Notes: generated from the letters alone by a model not told the origin. A stretch of DNA of 11,495 bases from CAYOEZ01 sp964402955 (GCA_964402955.1 CAYOEZ010000163.1:1-11495); one strand, 5' to 3'; numbered from the stretch's first letter, positions 4,802-11,495 are shown. Numbers and translations are program-made.

Positions 4802-6289
4802 CTATTTTGCGTCTTGCTGTAGCACCGGTTTCAGCTCTTCCTTTGTCGCCCTGGGGAAGATGACCTTCAACGCCATGCTGGCGGTGCGCGGGAAGTTGAG
4901 CCAGGTTGACTTGCGCGTCAGCGTCTTCCAGATGCGGCTGGGGCGCAGGTAGAAGCGACGATAGGCTTCCTTGAACTTGCGTTCCTGCAGCTCGGCAGTC
5001 AAACTCCCCATCTCGTAACGCGCCTTCCCCTCGAAGAATACGTAGTCATCCCAGCTCTTGAGCAAAATCTTGCCGCCGCCGCTCTTGATCTGCTCATAGG
5101 CGAGCGTGCCGGGATAGGGCGTCATCATCGAGAAATTGGCAACCAACGGGTCAAGCTCGATGGCAAAGCGGATCGTGCGCTCAATCGACTCTTCGGTGTC
5201 GCCGGGGAGACCGATAATGAAGAAGGCTACCGTCTCCATGCCGACCTCTTTGGCATTCTTGAAGGCCTGGCGAATGTGGTCGAGGTTCTCATTCTTGTTG
5301 ATGCTCACCAACATACCCTCGTCGCCGGTCTCGACGCCAAAGGCCGAGCGGATACAGCCGGCTTTCTTCATCAGCGCCAGCATCTCTTTGTCGGCCAGGT
5401 TGGCGCGCATACCGTTGATCATGTTCCAGGGCACAGTGTTGAGCCCCTCGTTGATCAGCATCTGCGAGATCTCGCTCAGGCGTTTGCGGTTGATGTTAGC
5501 CGAATCGTCGAGCACGCCGATCTCCTGTGCGCCCAGGTCCTTAATCAGATGGCGGAACTCAGCCACAACGCTCTGCGGCGAGCGCGCCCGCCACTTCTCA
5601 GGCATGATGGACTGCGAGCAAAAGGTGCAGCGGTAAGGGCAGCCGCGCGAGGTCATCATACTGAAGCTGCGCGCGCCCTCGACTTTGTCCATGGCCGGCT
5701 GTAGCGACGTGTAGCGGTCCATCTTGAAGAAGTGGTAGGCCGGCCAGGGTAGAGAATCCAGGTCCTCGATGGCCAGGCGATCACTGTTGCGCTGCACTTT
5801 GCCGGCGGGCATCTTGAAGCTGATGCCATGGACGCCATCGAGCAGTTTGCTGGCGGGATCGAGAAGGGCCACTCCGGTCAGGTCGCCTGCGCCGCGCGCC
5901 CGGTCAGCGATCTCACACAACTCAACCCAGGTCGCCTCACCCTCGCTTCTCACGACGACGTCGATTTCAGGCCTGGCTGCCGACTCGTCGGGCAGGGCGC
6001 TGGGGTGCGGCCCGCCAATGACAATCGGCAGGTCCGCAATCGCCTTGATGTCACGGGCGGCTTTCCATGCCTGTTGCACCTGCGGCGTATTGGCGGTGAT
6101 GCCAACGATGTGCGGCTTGAACTCCCTGACCTGCTCGGCCAGAGATGTTCCTTCAACATCCATATCGAAGACAGAGACGTCATCGCCGCGGCGCTCAGAG
6201 ACGGCTGCAAGGTAGGCCAGGCCAAGATGAGGCGTCGTGCGTGTATCGATGGGCAAGTGGAATTTGGGGTTGATCAGCAGAACCCGCAA
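4802..6289 (-). CDS. B12-binding-type radical SAM protein (gene 2)
   Basis: 495 residues from a TTG at 6289-6287, chosen because GGAGGAG lies 5-6 bases upstream and the product then starts MRVLLINPKF, the classic N-terminus of this class; the frame is open further to 6379 but that would overlap the promoter. Residues 1-150: cobalamin-binding-like domain (LGLAYLAAV, HIVGITANTPQ, IVIGGPHPSALP, VVRSEGE). Where DxHxxG would be, the sequence is DMDVEG, so His is replaced by Asp. Core: SRGCPYRCTFC with Cys 217, 221 and 224, then FGVETGDEGML and FFIIGLPGDTEESI. This organisation is BchE/methylase-like, but sequence alone does not give the reaction. It is the first gene after the promoter at 6360-6389, followed by the aldo/keto reductase. 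Similarity to gene 1 is at the domain level, and its C-terminus is different. Confidence 0.9.
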   Translation of the reverse strand: MRVLLINPKFHLPIDTRTTPHLGLAYLAAVSERRGDDVSVFDMDVEGTSLAEQVREFKPHIVGITANTPQVQQAWKAARDIKAIADLPIVIGGPHPSALPDESAARPEIDVVVRSEGEATWVELCEIADRARGAGDLTGVALLDPASKLLDGVHGISFKMPAGKVQRNSDRLAIEDLDSLPWPAYHFFKMDRYTSLQPAMDKVEGARSFSMMTSRGCPYRCTFCSQSIMPEKWRARSPQSVVAEFRHLIKDLGAQEIGVLDDSANINRKRLSEISQMLINEGLNTVPWNMINGMRANLADKEMLALMKKAGCIRSAFGVETGDEGMLVSINKNENLDHIRQAFKNAKEVGMETVAFFIIGLPGDTEESIERTIRFAIELDPLVANFSMMTPYPGTLAYEQIKSGGGKILLKSWDDYVFFEGKARYEMGSLTAELQERKFKEAYRRFYLRPSRIWKTLTRKSTWLNFPRTASMALKVIFPRATKEELKPVLQQDAK

Positions 6290-6307
6290 TGATCTCCTCC
6301 TTACAAA

Positions 6308-6327
6308 ACCCCGGGCAACCCCGGGCA
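6308..6327 (-). promoter_or_regulatory. Tandem GC-rich decamer in the leader of radical SAM gene 2
   Basis: ACCCCGGGCA occurs twice in tandem (6308-6317, 6318-6327, plus strand) between promoter and RBS. In the minus-strand transcript the two self-complementary CCCGGG blocks can pair with a four-base GUUG loop, followed by UUUU (6304-6307) just before the Shine-Dalgarno sequence. This resembles a small attenuator or an RBS-proximal stability hairpin; function is inferred. Confidence 0.35.
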
Positions 6328-6359
6328 CCAGGACGCGCAAACATGTATGAGGCCCACAC

Positions 6360-6389
6360 ATTATACACCGACGTATCAAAAGGTGTCAA
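6360..6389 (-). promoter_or_regulatory. Sigma-70-like promoter for the radical SAM/AKR genes
   Basis: On the minus strand TTGACA (6389-6384) and TATAAT (6365-6360) are both perfect consensus boxes, 18 bases apart. The start site would be near 6353, giving a leader of about 60 bases. It lies directly after the hairpin that follows the iron-sulfur carrier gene. Confidence 0.85.
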
Positions 6390-6394
6390 ACTGA

Positions 6395-6430
6395 CAGACC
6401 ACCGAGGTCTCCAAAGACCTCGGTGGTCTG
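6395..6430 (-). terminator. Perfect 16-bp hairpin after the iron-sulfur carrier gene
   Basis: CAGACCACCGAGGTCT (6395-6410) and its exact complement (6415-6430) flank a four-base loop CCAA. It begins 20 bases after the stop codon at 6451-6453 in the direction of transcription. No clean T-run follows, so it may be a weak or atypical terminator or an mRNA 3' stabiliser. It also separates this gene from the next promoter. Confidence 0.55.
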
Positions 6431-6450
6431 ATAGGCAAAGCAAGCCTGTG

Positions 6451-6792
6451 CTAGTGGCAGCAACCACCTGCTCTTTGCTCGCCATCGCCACAGCCGCCCC
6501 CACAACCGGCAACGGGGTTGGGGTTCTCGATCATGAAGCCGCCGTCCGGGGCATCGGAAAAATCGATCTTGACGCCGTCGAGATACTGGGAGCTCGCCGC
6601 GTCAACGAGGACCTGCATGCCCGCGATCGTCTCCAGTGTGTCGCCGTCGCGCGCCTTGTCGAAGCCCATGCCATATTGCATACCACTGCAGCCGCTGCCA
6701 GAGACATAGACGCGCAGGCCGTAGCCGCTCAGACCTTTTTCAGTCAGGATGCTCTGCAGCTTGTCAGCCGCAGATGGTGTCAGATCAATCAC
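6451..6792 (-). CDS. A-type iron-sulfur cluster carrier (IscA/ErpA/HesB family)
   Basis: 113 residues. It starts at GTG 6792-6790, with GAGGAG at 6801-6806 eight bases upstream. The sequence MIDLTPSAADKLQSIL, LRVYVSGSGCSGMQYGMGF, VDAASSQYLDGVKIDF and GGFMIENPNP is a full HesB-like fold. The three family cysteines are Cys35 (GCSG) and the C-terminal pair Cys97 and Cys101, here spaced GCGGGC rather than the common CxC. The tail continues past the usual end with Cys111-Cys112-His113. It would carry and deliver Fe-S clusters to apoproteins in the cytoplasm; the flanking radical SAM enzymes are possible clients. It is transcribed alone from its own promoter at 6844-6872. Confidence 0.93.
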   Translation of the reverse strand: MIDLTPSAADKLQSILTEKGLSGYGLRVYVSGSGCSGMQYGMGFDKARDGDTLETIAGMQVLVDAASSQYLDGVKIDFSDAPDGGFMIENPNPVAGCGGGCGDGEQRAGGCCH

Positions 6793-6843
6793 AGAATGCT
6801 CTCCTCAAGTGTTTTATTTATTGCGTACTCTCTCTTTCTTCAG

Positions 6844-6872
6844 ATTATAGCACCAGGTCACATCTATGTCAA
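6844..6872 (-). promoter_or_regulatory. Sigma-70-like promoter for the iron-sulfur carrier gene
   Basis: On the minus strand TTGACA (6872-6867) and TATAAT (6849-6844) are perfect consensus hexamers with the optimal 17-base spacing. The leader would be about 45 bases. It lies between the hisS stop and the iron-sulfur carrier gene. Confidence 0.88.
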
Positions 6873-6921
6873 CCAATATGTTGCCAATGTGCTCATCAGC
6901 AGAAGGGCCGAGCGGGCGTTC

Positions 6922-8322
6922 TTACTGCCACTGCTTGATCAGCGCAGCGACCGCGCTCCATGTCACGGTGCGTTGCTCGTCGCGCGACTTGCGAATGGTG
7001 ACCTGCCCGCTCTCAGCTTCATCCGGCCCCAGGATAGCAATATACGGGATACCCTTGCGGCTGGCAAAGCTGATCTGCTCGCGCAGCGGAACGGGATCGG
7101 CATAGAGTTGCGCCTTCACGCCGGCCTTGCGCAGCGCGCTGGCCAGTCGGAGCGAGGCGTTGACCATATCGGGCTGGAAGATGGTCACCAGCACCTGCGC
7201 CGTTGTCGGACCGACTTCCGGCGGGTACATCTTGAGCTCGTCCATGACATCGATGATGCGCTCGATGCCGATGGTGGTGCCGGTGGCCGGGAAGCTGCGC
7301 TCCAGAAACATACCCACCAGGTTGTCATAGCGCCCGCCGCCGGTGATACTGCCGATCTTGGGTTTCTCGACGACCGTCTCGTAGATCGGGCCGGTGTAGT
7401 ATTCAAGGCCGCGCACCATGGCGAAGTCGACCTGGTAGTTGGCCGTGGGCATGCCCAGCACATCAAGATAGCCGATCAGTTCTTCCAACTCCGTGATACC
7501 CTGCAACGCAACCGGCGAGGCTGCCAGCCTGTCCTTGAGCACAGACAACTGGGCGTGACTCTCGCCCCGCACCTGCAGCAGGTCGAGCATGCGCGCAATC
7601 ACATCGTTGGCAATGGCATTCTGCTGCAACTCCATCTTGACGCCATCGGGGCCGATCTTGTCCAGCTTGTCGATCGAGCGATAGAGGGCAGGGAGTTGCT
7701 CTTTGGACACGCCGGAGAACGCGCCGACGCCGGTGAGAATCTTGCGGTTATTGATCTTGGTCACAAAATCGCGGAAGCCCAGACGGTTGAGGATCTCGTA
7801 GATGACATTGATCGTTTCAGCGTCGGCAAGCATGCTCGCCGAGCCGACCGAGTCGGCGTCGCACTGCCAGAACTCGCGGTAGCGCCCTTTTTGCGGGCGC
7901 TCGGCCCGCCAGACGGGAGAGATCTGGTAGCGTTTGAACGGTTTGGGCAGGTCAGGGTACATGGCCATGACGCGGCAGAGCGGCACCGAGAGGTCATAGC
8001 GCAGCGATAGCGCCTCACTGGGAGGCTCAGTGACGCGCAGCCCAGTCTTCTTGACGTACTCGTCCACGTCTGGCGGAAGCGCTGGCGTGGTTTGCCCACC
8101 TCTGTGACGCGCGTCGTAGATCAGGCGCTCAGCATCGGGGCCATACTTGCCCATGAGCGTGGACGACATCTCGATAGCAGGCGTCAGCAGCGGCTCGAAG
8201 CCGAACTCCTCAAAGACGCCCTGGATAACGCTGATGACATATTGGCGCAGGATCATCTTGTCAGGCAAGATGTCGCGCATCCCCCTGGGTAACCTGGGTT
8301 TCACCTTAACGTCAGCGGACAT
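6922..8322 (-). CDS. hisS: Histidyl-tRNA synthetase
   Basis: 466 residues from ATG 8322-8320; GGAGGG lies eight bases upstream and the product then starts MSADVKVKPRLPRGMRDILP. A longer frame to 8454 runs inside the upstream gene and is not used. The class II core is complete: motif 1 region around residues 35-55, SLRYDLSVPLCR (107-116), motif 2 with FKRYQISPVWRAERPQKGR (129-147) and REFWQCDAD (149-157), the histidine-specific RGLEYYTG (304-311) and TGGGRYDNLVG (327-337), and motif 3 GIERIID (352-358). An anticodon-binding domain (VLVTIFQ.. to the end) follows. It attaches histidine to tRNA-His in the cytoplasm. Its start lies inside the 3' end of the histidine ammonia-lyase gene (11-base overlap), so translation is probably coupled. 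Confidence 0.96.
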   Translation of the reverse strand: MSADVKVKPRLPRGMRDILPDKMILRQYVISVIQGVFEEFGFEPLLTPAIEMSSTLMGKYGPDAERLIYDARHRGGQTTPALPPDVDEYVKKTGLRVTEPPSEALSLRYDLSVPLCRVMAMYPDLPKPFKRYQISPVWRAERPQKGRYREFWQCDADSVGSASMLADAETINVIYEILNRLGFRDFVTKINNRKILTGVGAFSGVSKEQLPALYRSIDKLDKIGPDGVKMELQQNAIANDVIARMLDLLQVRGESHAQLSVLKDRLAASPVALQGITELEELIGYLDVLGMPTANYQVDFAMVRGLEYYTGPIYETVVEKPKIGSITGGGRYDNLVGMFLERSFPATGTTIGIERIIDVMDELKMYPPEVGPTTAQVLVTIFQPDMVNASLRLASALRKAGVKAQLYADPVPLREQISFASRKGIPYIAILGPDEAESGQVTIRKSRDEQRTVTWSAVAALIKQWQ

Positions 8323-10156
8323 GTCGAGATCCCTCCTTACGATGCATCGGGTACGAAACCCAACGCTTCCGTTCGTAGCGTTGCTTTCTCGCTTGCAGAT
8401 AGGCGATCTGGCGATCGAGGGCGTCGATCTCAGCGGCGACATGAGCGTCGCCATCCGTATCGAGCGCCTGCCAGACTCTTTTCACAATGTCCCCGCTCTG
8501 CACCAGCGCGGCCACGCGGCGCATGTCCGGGTAGAGCACGCGATCGCCGTCCAGGTGTCTGACCGCAGCGCGGATGTGGTTGTGCGCAACATGCGTACCC
8601 GCGCCCAACGTCGCCGCCCCGCCGTCAATCCGGAAATCGAGAGCCTGCGCGGCGCACAGCAGCTCGATGGCGATGACCTGCTCGATGTTCCACACGATCT
8701 CCCGTGCATGACGGGCGGCATTGGTGCTCATGCTGACGTGATCTTCCTTGCTCCCGCCGGTGGGGATAGAGTCCACACTGTCAGGATGCGCCAGGGTCTT
8801 GCAGTCTGATACCAGAGCTGCGGCTGTATACTGGGGCATGATAAAGCCACTATTCAGTCCCTCTTTCGCTGCATCTTCTTTGAGCAGACGCGAGGGCAAG
8901 GCATCCGCTTCAGACTCGCCCGGGCGCTTGTGATAGTCAACCAGTTGGAAAATGCGCCGCTCGGCAATATTGCCCAACTCGGACACGACGATGCCGGTAA
9001 AGTCCATGGCAAAGGCCAGCGGCTCGCCGTGAAAGTTGCCGCACGAGACGGCTTTGTAGGCGCGCGGCAGATCGGTGAAGATGAGCGGGTTGTCGGTGGC
9101 CGCGTTGATCTCGGCATCGACAATGCCGCGCACGAAGCAGAGCGTGTCGCGCACGGCGCCGATCACCTGCGGCGCACAGCGCAGCGAATACGGGTCTTGC
9201 GGCGGGCACTGCACGGGATCGGCATCCTGGTCGCCGTCGAGCAGGGTGCTGCCCTGCACAAGACGCAGCACACGCTCTGCCGTGATGCCCTGGCCCGGGT
9301 GGGCGCGCACCTGATGCACCTGCGGGAAATATGGATCGCGGAAGCCCCGCATCGCCTCCAGTGTCATCGCCAGGGCGATCTCAGCGTTTTCAACCAGGTT
9401 CTCAGCGTCATACACCGTCAGCGCCGCCATAGCTGCTGAGAATGTGGCGCCGTTGTTGAGCGCCAGTCCCTCTTTCGCCCCCAACACAATGCGGCCAATC
9501 GCGGCGCGCCGCATGGCCTCTTTGCCCGAAACGAGCGTCCAGCCAGACCGTTCAGCAGGCACGAATGCTTCGCCGCTCTCACGCTCGTCGTCTGGCCCAT
9601 CGGGTGGGCAACTCATGACGAGGGCCAGATGCGCCAGCGGCGCCAGATCGCCGCTCGCTCCCACTGATCCTTTCTTCGGTACAGCCGGATACACGGCCTT
9701 GTTGAGCATGTTGATCAGCGTGTCGATGACCTCGCTGCGCACGCCCGAAAAGCCCTTAGCCAGCGTGTTGGCCCGAATGAGCATGGCCGCGCGCACGACA
9801 TCTTCCTCGAAGTAGTCGCCGACGCACACGGAATGGCTGACGATCAGATTGCGCGACAGCCCCTGCGCATCATCCGGATCAACAAAAGCAGCCCGTCCCG
9901 CCAGATGTCCAAAGCCGGTGTTGATGCCATAGAAGGCAGGCGGCTTCGTCCCCTCTTGCCGGTGACGGCGCACGTCTTCGATTGCGCCCCTGACCCAGGC
10001 TGCGCTCTTCTCCATCTGCTCTCGCACAGCGCCGGCAGCGTTGGCCATACTGGCAACCGGTCTGTGGCCTCGGGCCACCGCCACAACATCCTTGATGGCC
10101 AGGTCGTTGCCGGTGAGCACGACAGGGTGGTGTGGGTCAGTGTCCATGCTGGTCAT
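8312..10156 (-). CDS. hutH: Histidine ammonia-lyase-like aromatic amino acid lyase
   Basis: 614 residues from ATG 10156-10154 with a perfect AAGGAGGT five bases upstream. The MIO cofactor triad Ala167-Ser168-Gly169 is in GSVGASGDLAPLAHLAL. Tyr76 in FYGINTGFG is the catalytic tyrosine. Other family segments are QDPYSLRCAPQ (320-330), NAATDNPLIF (351-360) and SKEDHVSM (469-476). Ser107-His108 in NLIVSHS and Glu471 are the residues found in histidine lyases rather than in phenylalanine or tyrosine lyases, so histidine to urocanate plus ammonia is the likely reaction. HutH proteins are usually about 500-510 residues. The extra length is an insertion near 183-210 and a C-terminal charged, coiled-coil-like extension (about 565-614). 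No other hut gene is nearby. The last 11 bases overlap hisS, and the hisS RBS lies within this coding region. Confidence 0.88.
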   Translation of the reverse strand: MTSMDTDPHHPVVLTGNDLAIKDVVAVARGHRPVASMANAAGAVREQMEKSAAWVRGAIEDVRRHRQEGTKPPAFYGINTGFGHLAGRAAFVDPDDAQGLSRNLIVSHSVCVGDYFEEDVVRAAMLIRANTLAKGFSGVRSEVIDTLINMLNKAVYPAVPKKGSVGASGDLAPLAHLALVMSCPPDGPDDERESGEAFVPAERSGWTLVSGKEAMRRAAIGRIVLGAKEGLALNNGATFSAAMAALTVYDAENLVENAEIALAMTLEAMRGFRDPYFPQVHQVRAHPGQGITAERVLRLVQGSTLLDGDQDADPVQCPPQDPYSLRCAPQVIGAVRDTLCFVRGIVDAEINAATDNPLIFTDLPRAYKAVSCGNFHGEPLAFAMDFTGIVVSELGNIAERRIFQLVDYHKRPGESEADALPSRLLKEDAAKEGLNSGFIMPQYTAAALVSDCKTLAHPDSVDSIPTGGSKEDHVSMSTNAARHAREIVWNIEQVIAIELLCAAQALDFRIDGGAATLGAGTHVAHNHIRAAVRHLDGDRVLYPDMRRVAALVQSGDIVKRVWQALDTDGDAHVAAEIDALDRQIAYLQARKQRYERKRWVSYPMHRKEGSRHVR

Positions 10157-10195
10157 GTGGGACCTCCTTGTCTCGCAGCGAGCGGCATGCAGTCA

Positions 10196-10224
10196 AAGAT
10201 AGCACAATCGAGGGCAAAGCGCAA
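10196..10224 (-). promoter_or_regulatory. Candidate promoter for the lyase-hisS operon
   Basis: On the minus strand TTGCGC (10224-10219) and TATCTT (10201-10196) are 17 bases apart, each with four matches to consensus. Start near 10189 and a leader of about 33 bases. Weaker than the other promoters in the window. Confidence 0.5.
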
Positions 10225-10235
10225 GCGATTTTCGT

Positions 10236-10264
10236 TTGACAAGACAGCCAGCCGGTGATAGAAT
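10236..10264 (+). promoter_or_regulatory. Sigma-70-like promoter for the AmrS-type gene
   Basis: TTGACA (10236-10241) and TAGAAT (10259-10264) with exactly 17 bases between them, facing the plus-strand radical SAM gene. It lies back to back with the candidate lyase promoter, about 12 bases between the two -35 boxes. Confidence 0.8.
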
Positions 10265-10338
10265 CGAAGGGAGAAGACTCTGCGCGTCGCCGCTAAGGCA
10301 TATGAGTGTATTGTGCGAGCAAGAGAGTGAGACAGACA

Positions 10339-11367
10339 ATGATTGACAATACGGCGCCCCGGCGCCCGGCCGTCCTCTCCCATCCCCTGGCAGACAAGTG
10401 GGTGCGTTGCGACCTCTGCGCTCATCGCTGCCGCATTCCCCCCGGCAAAAGCGGCATCTGCGCCGTGCGCGTCAACGACGACGGCAATCTCTACACCCTC
10501 GTCTACGGCAAAGCCATCACCGCGCACGTTGACCCCATGGAGAAGAAGCCGCTCTTCCACTTCCTGCCCGGCTCGATGATCTTTTCCATTGCCACGGCGG
10601 GTTGCAATTTCCACTGCGACTTCTGCCAGAACTGGGATATCTCCCAGATGAGCAAAGGGCCGCACGGCCAGATCAGCGGCGATGCCTTCCCCCCCGACCA
10701 GGTGGTGGCTGCCGCACGGCGGACTGGCTGCCGCAGCATCGCCTATACCTACAGCGAGCCAACCATCTTCTTCGAGTATGCCTACGACGTGGCGCAGCTA
10801 GCCCACAAGGCCGGCATGAAGAACGTCTTCGTCACCAACGGCTATCAGACGCCGGAGACGGTTGCCTTGATGAAGGGCGTCATCGATGCTGCCAATGTGG
10901 ACCTCAAGGCGTTCCGCGATGCAACCTACCGCAAGGTGTGTGGGGCGCGGCTGCAGCCGGTGCTCGACGCCATCACGCTGCTGCACGAGGCCGGCATCTG
11001 GGTCGAGGTGACGACGCTGGTCGTGCCCGGACAGAATGACAGCCCCAGCGAGCTGCGCGACATCGCTCACTTCATCGCCGGCGTCAGCCCCGACATGCCC
11101 TGGCATATCTCGCGCTTCCATCCCGACTACAAGATGATGGACGTGGGACCGACGCCAAAGGAGACATTACTGCGGGCGGTCGAGGTTGGCAAGGAAGAAG
11201 GGCTGCACTACGTCTATGTGGGCAACTTGCCGGGGGCAGGCCATGAGGATACGCACTGCCCGTCGTGCGGGCAAACGGTCATCAGGCGTTTCGGCTATAG
11301 CGTGCGCAACGAGCTACGGGGAGACACGTGTCCGCATTGCGGCGCGACGTTGGCGATGGTGGTGTAA
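10339..11367 (+). CDS. amrS: AmmeMemoRadiSam system radical SAM enzyme (AmrS)
   Basis: 342 residues from ATG 10339-10341. A GTG at 10306 would add 11 residues; neither has a strong RBS, so the start is uncertain. An N-terminal CDLCAHRC..GIC segment (Cys24, 27, 31, 41) precedes the cluster-binding CNFHCDFCQN (Cys89, 93, 96), which is the family signature. Further features are YTYSEPTIFFEYA, VFVTNGYQTPE, NVDLKAF, VEVTTLVVPGQND and HISRFHPDYKM. The protein ends with a zinc-ribbon-like CPSCG..CPHCG pair (about 305-337). In the AmmeMemoRadiSam set this enzyme occurs with AMMECR1 and MEMO domain proteins, neither of which is in the window, so the partners may be elsewhere or beyond the right edge. 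The physiological reaction is not established. Transcribed divergently from the lyase-hisS operon. Confidence 0.9.
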   Translation: MIDNTAPRRPAVLSHPLADKWVRCDLCAHRCRIPPGKSGICAVRVNDDGNLYTLVYGKAITAHVDPMEKKPLFHFLPGSMIFSIATAGCNFHCDFCQNWDISQMSKGPHGQISGDAFPPDQVVAAARRTGCRSIAYTYSEPTIFFEYAYDVAQLAHKAGMKNVFVTNGYQTPETVALMKGVIDAANVDLKAFRDATYRKVCGARLQPVLDAITLLHEAGIWVEVTTLVVPGQNDSPSELRDIAHFIAGVSPDMPWHISRFHPDYKMMDVGPTPKETLLRAVEVGKEEGLHYVYVGNLPGAGHEDTHCPSCGQTVIRRFGYSVRNELRGDTCPHCGATLAMVV

Positions 11368-11373
11368 CGGGAC

Positions 11374-11402
11374 TTGACTAAGCCGATGCTCTGCCCTACA
11401 CT
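11374..11402 (+). promoter_or_regulatory. Promoter of the gene interrupted at the right edge
   Basis: TTGACT (11374-11379) and TACACT (11397-11402) with 17-base spacing, seven bases after the amrS stop, pointing to a small start context at 11410-11428. Confidence 0.65.
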
Positions 11403-11425
11403 GCCTTGTGGAGGTTAGGAAGACG

Positions 11426-11443
11426 ATGATCGCTCAAGTTTGT
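11426..11443 (+). pseudogene. First codons of an unidentified gene cut by the right-hand IS
   Basis: ATG at 11426-11428 is preceded by GGAGGT (11410-11415) and AGGA (11417-11420) and by a good promoter. Only MIAQVC can be read before the IS terminus at about 11444. The frame closes at a TGA inside the IS repeats. Nothing can be said about the product; the downstream part may exist beyond the IS. Confidence 0.5.
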
Positions 11444-11495
11444 TGTCAACGGTCGAAAATTGAGCCATTTCCAACGGTTGAAAATTGACCCACCC
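11444..11495. mobile_element. Terminus of a second insertion sequence, IS21-like
   Basis: From about 11444 (TGTCAACGG) two imperfect direct repeats occur with a 25-base period: CAACGGTCGAAAATTGAGCCA (from 11447) and CAACGGTTGAAAATTGACCCA (from 11472). Tandem terminal repeats with a GAAAATTGA core and a TG-start are typical of IS21-family ends. The rest of the element lies beyond the window, so neither transposase gene (istA/istB) can be confirmed. The exact end could be 11441 or 11444. Confidence 0.65.
11447..11492 (+). repeat. Terminal tandem repeats of the right IS
   Basis: Two 21-base units, 11447-11467 and 11472-11492, differ at two positions. They are probable transposase-binding sites and differ in sequence from the repeats of the left-hand element, so the two edges belong to different IS types. 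Confidence 0.75.

Noticed and set aside
6289..8010. Plus-strand open frame of about 570 codons
   Set aside because: It runs antisense through the iron-sulfur carrier gene and hisS, across their promoters, and resembles no family.
10265..10338. Riboswitch or small RNA in the amrS leader
   Set aside because: The leader is only about 70 bases and no conserved aptamer pattern was recognised.
1..11495. tRNA genes, rRNA or CRISPR array
   Set aside because: No cloverleaf-like segment, rRNA motif or regular spacer-repeat structure was noticed. The repeats seen are IS ends, gene tails and two palindromic elements.

Overview
The window is about 11.5 kb of moderately GC-rich bacterial DNA with AGGAGG-type ribosome binding sites and near-consensus sigma-70-like promoters. 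Gene content fits an environmental bacterium, possibly Chloroflexota: B12-binding-type radical SAM enzymes, an AmmeMemoRadiSam-type radical SAM enzyme, a long histidine ammonia-lyase, palindromic intergenic repeats and many toxin-antitoxin pieces. That assignment is an inference from gene style, not from a marker gene.

Both edges are insertion-sequence ends. Positions 1-208 are the right part of one element: the tail of a probable transposase gene, a terminator-like hairpin and two terminal repeats. Positions from about 11444 to the end are the terminus of a second, different element with IS21-like end repeats. Each appears to have landed inside a gene: a DUF4258 gene on the left and an unidentified gene of which only the promoter, RBS and first codons remain on the right.

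Positions 209-2265, all on the minus strand, are a decaying accessory island: a DUF4258 toxin-like gene cut by the IS, a HigA antitoxin pseudogene with two independent lesions, an intact SUFU-like gene, a HicB antitoxin missing its C-terminus, the 3' tail of a probable PemK/MazF toxin, and an intact DUF2281 antitoxin. Two short copies of the 3' end of the neighbouring radical SAM gene (499-543 and 1581-1661) are embedded among them. They suggest lost tandem paralogues or repeated cassette insertion at that gene's 3' end.

Positions 2266-6430 hold a minus-strand set: radical SAM gene, aldo/keto reductase, radical SAM gene, read from a strong promoter at 6360-6389. Both junctions inside it carry related palindromic repeats. 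The function is unknown; the grouping suggests a small biosynthetic or modification pathway.

Positions 6451-11367 look like ordinary chromosome: an A-type iron-sulfur carrier with its own promoter, histidyl-tRNA synthetase (hisS) overlapping an upstream histidine ammonia-lyase gene (hutH-like), and, divergently, an AmrS-type radical SAM gene. The overlap of a histidine-degrading enzyme with the histidine-charging enzyme is unusual. No tRNA, rRNA or CRISPR array was seen.
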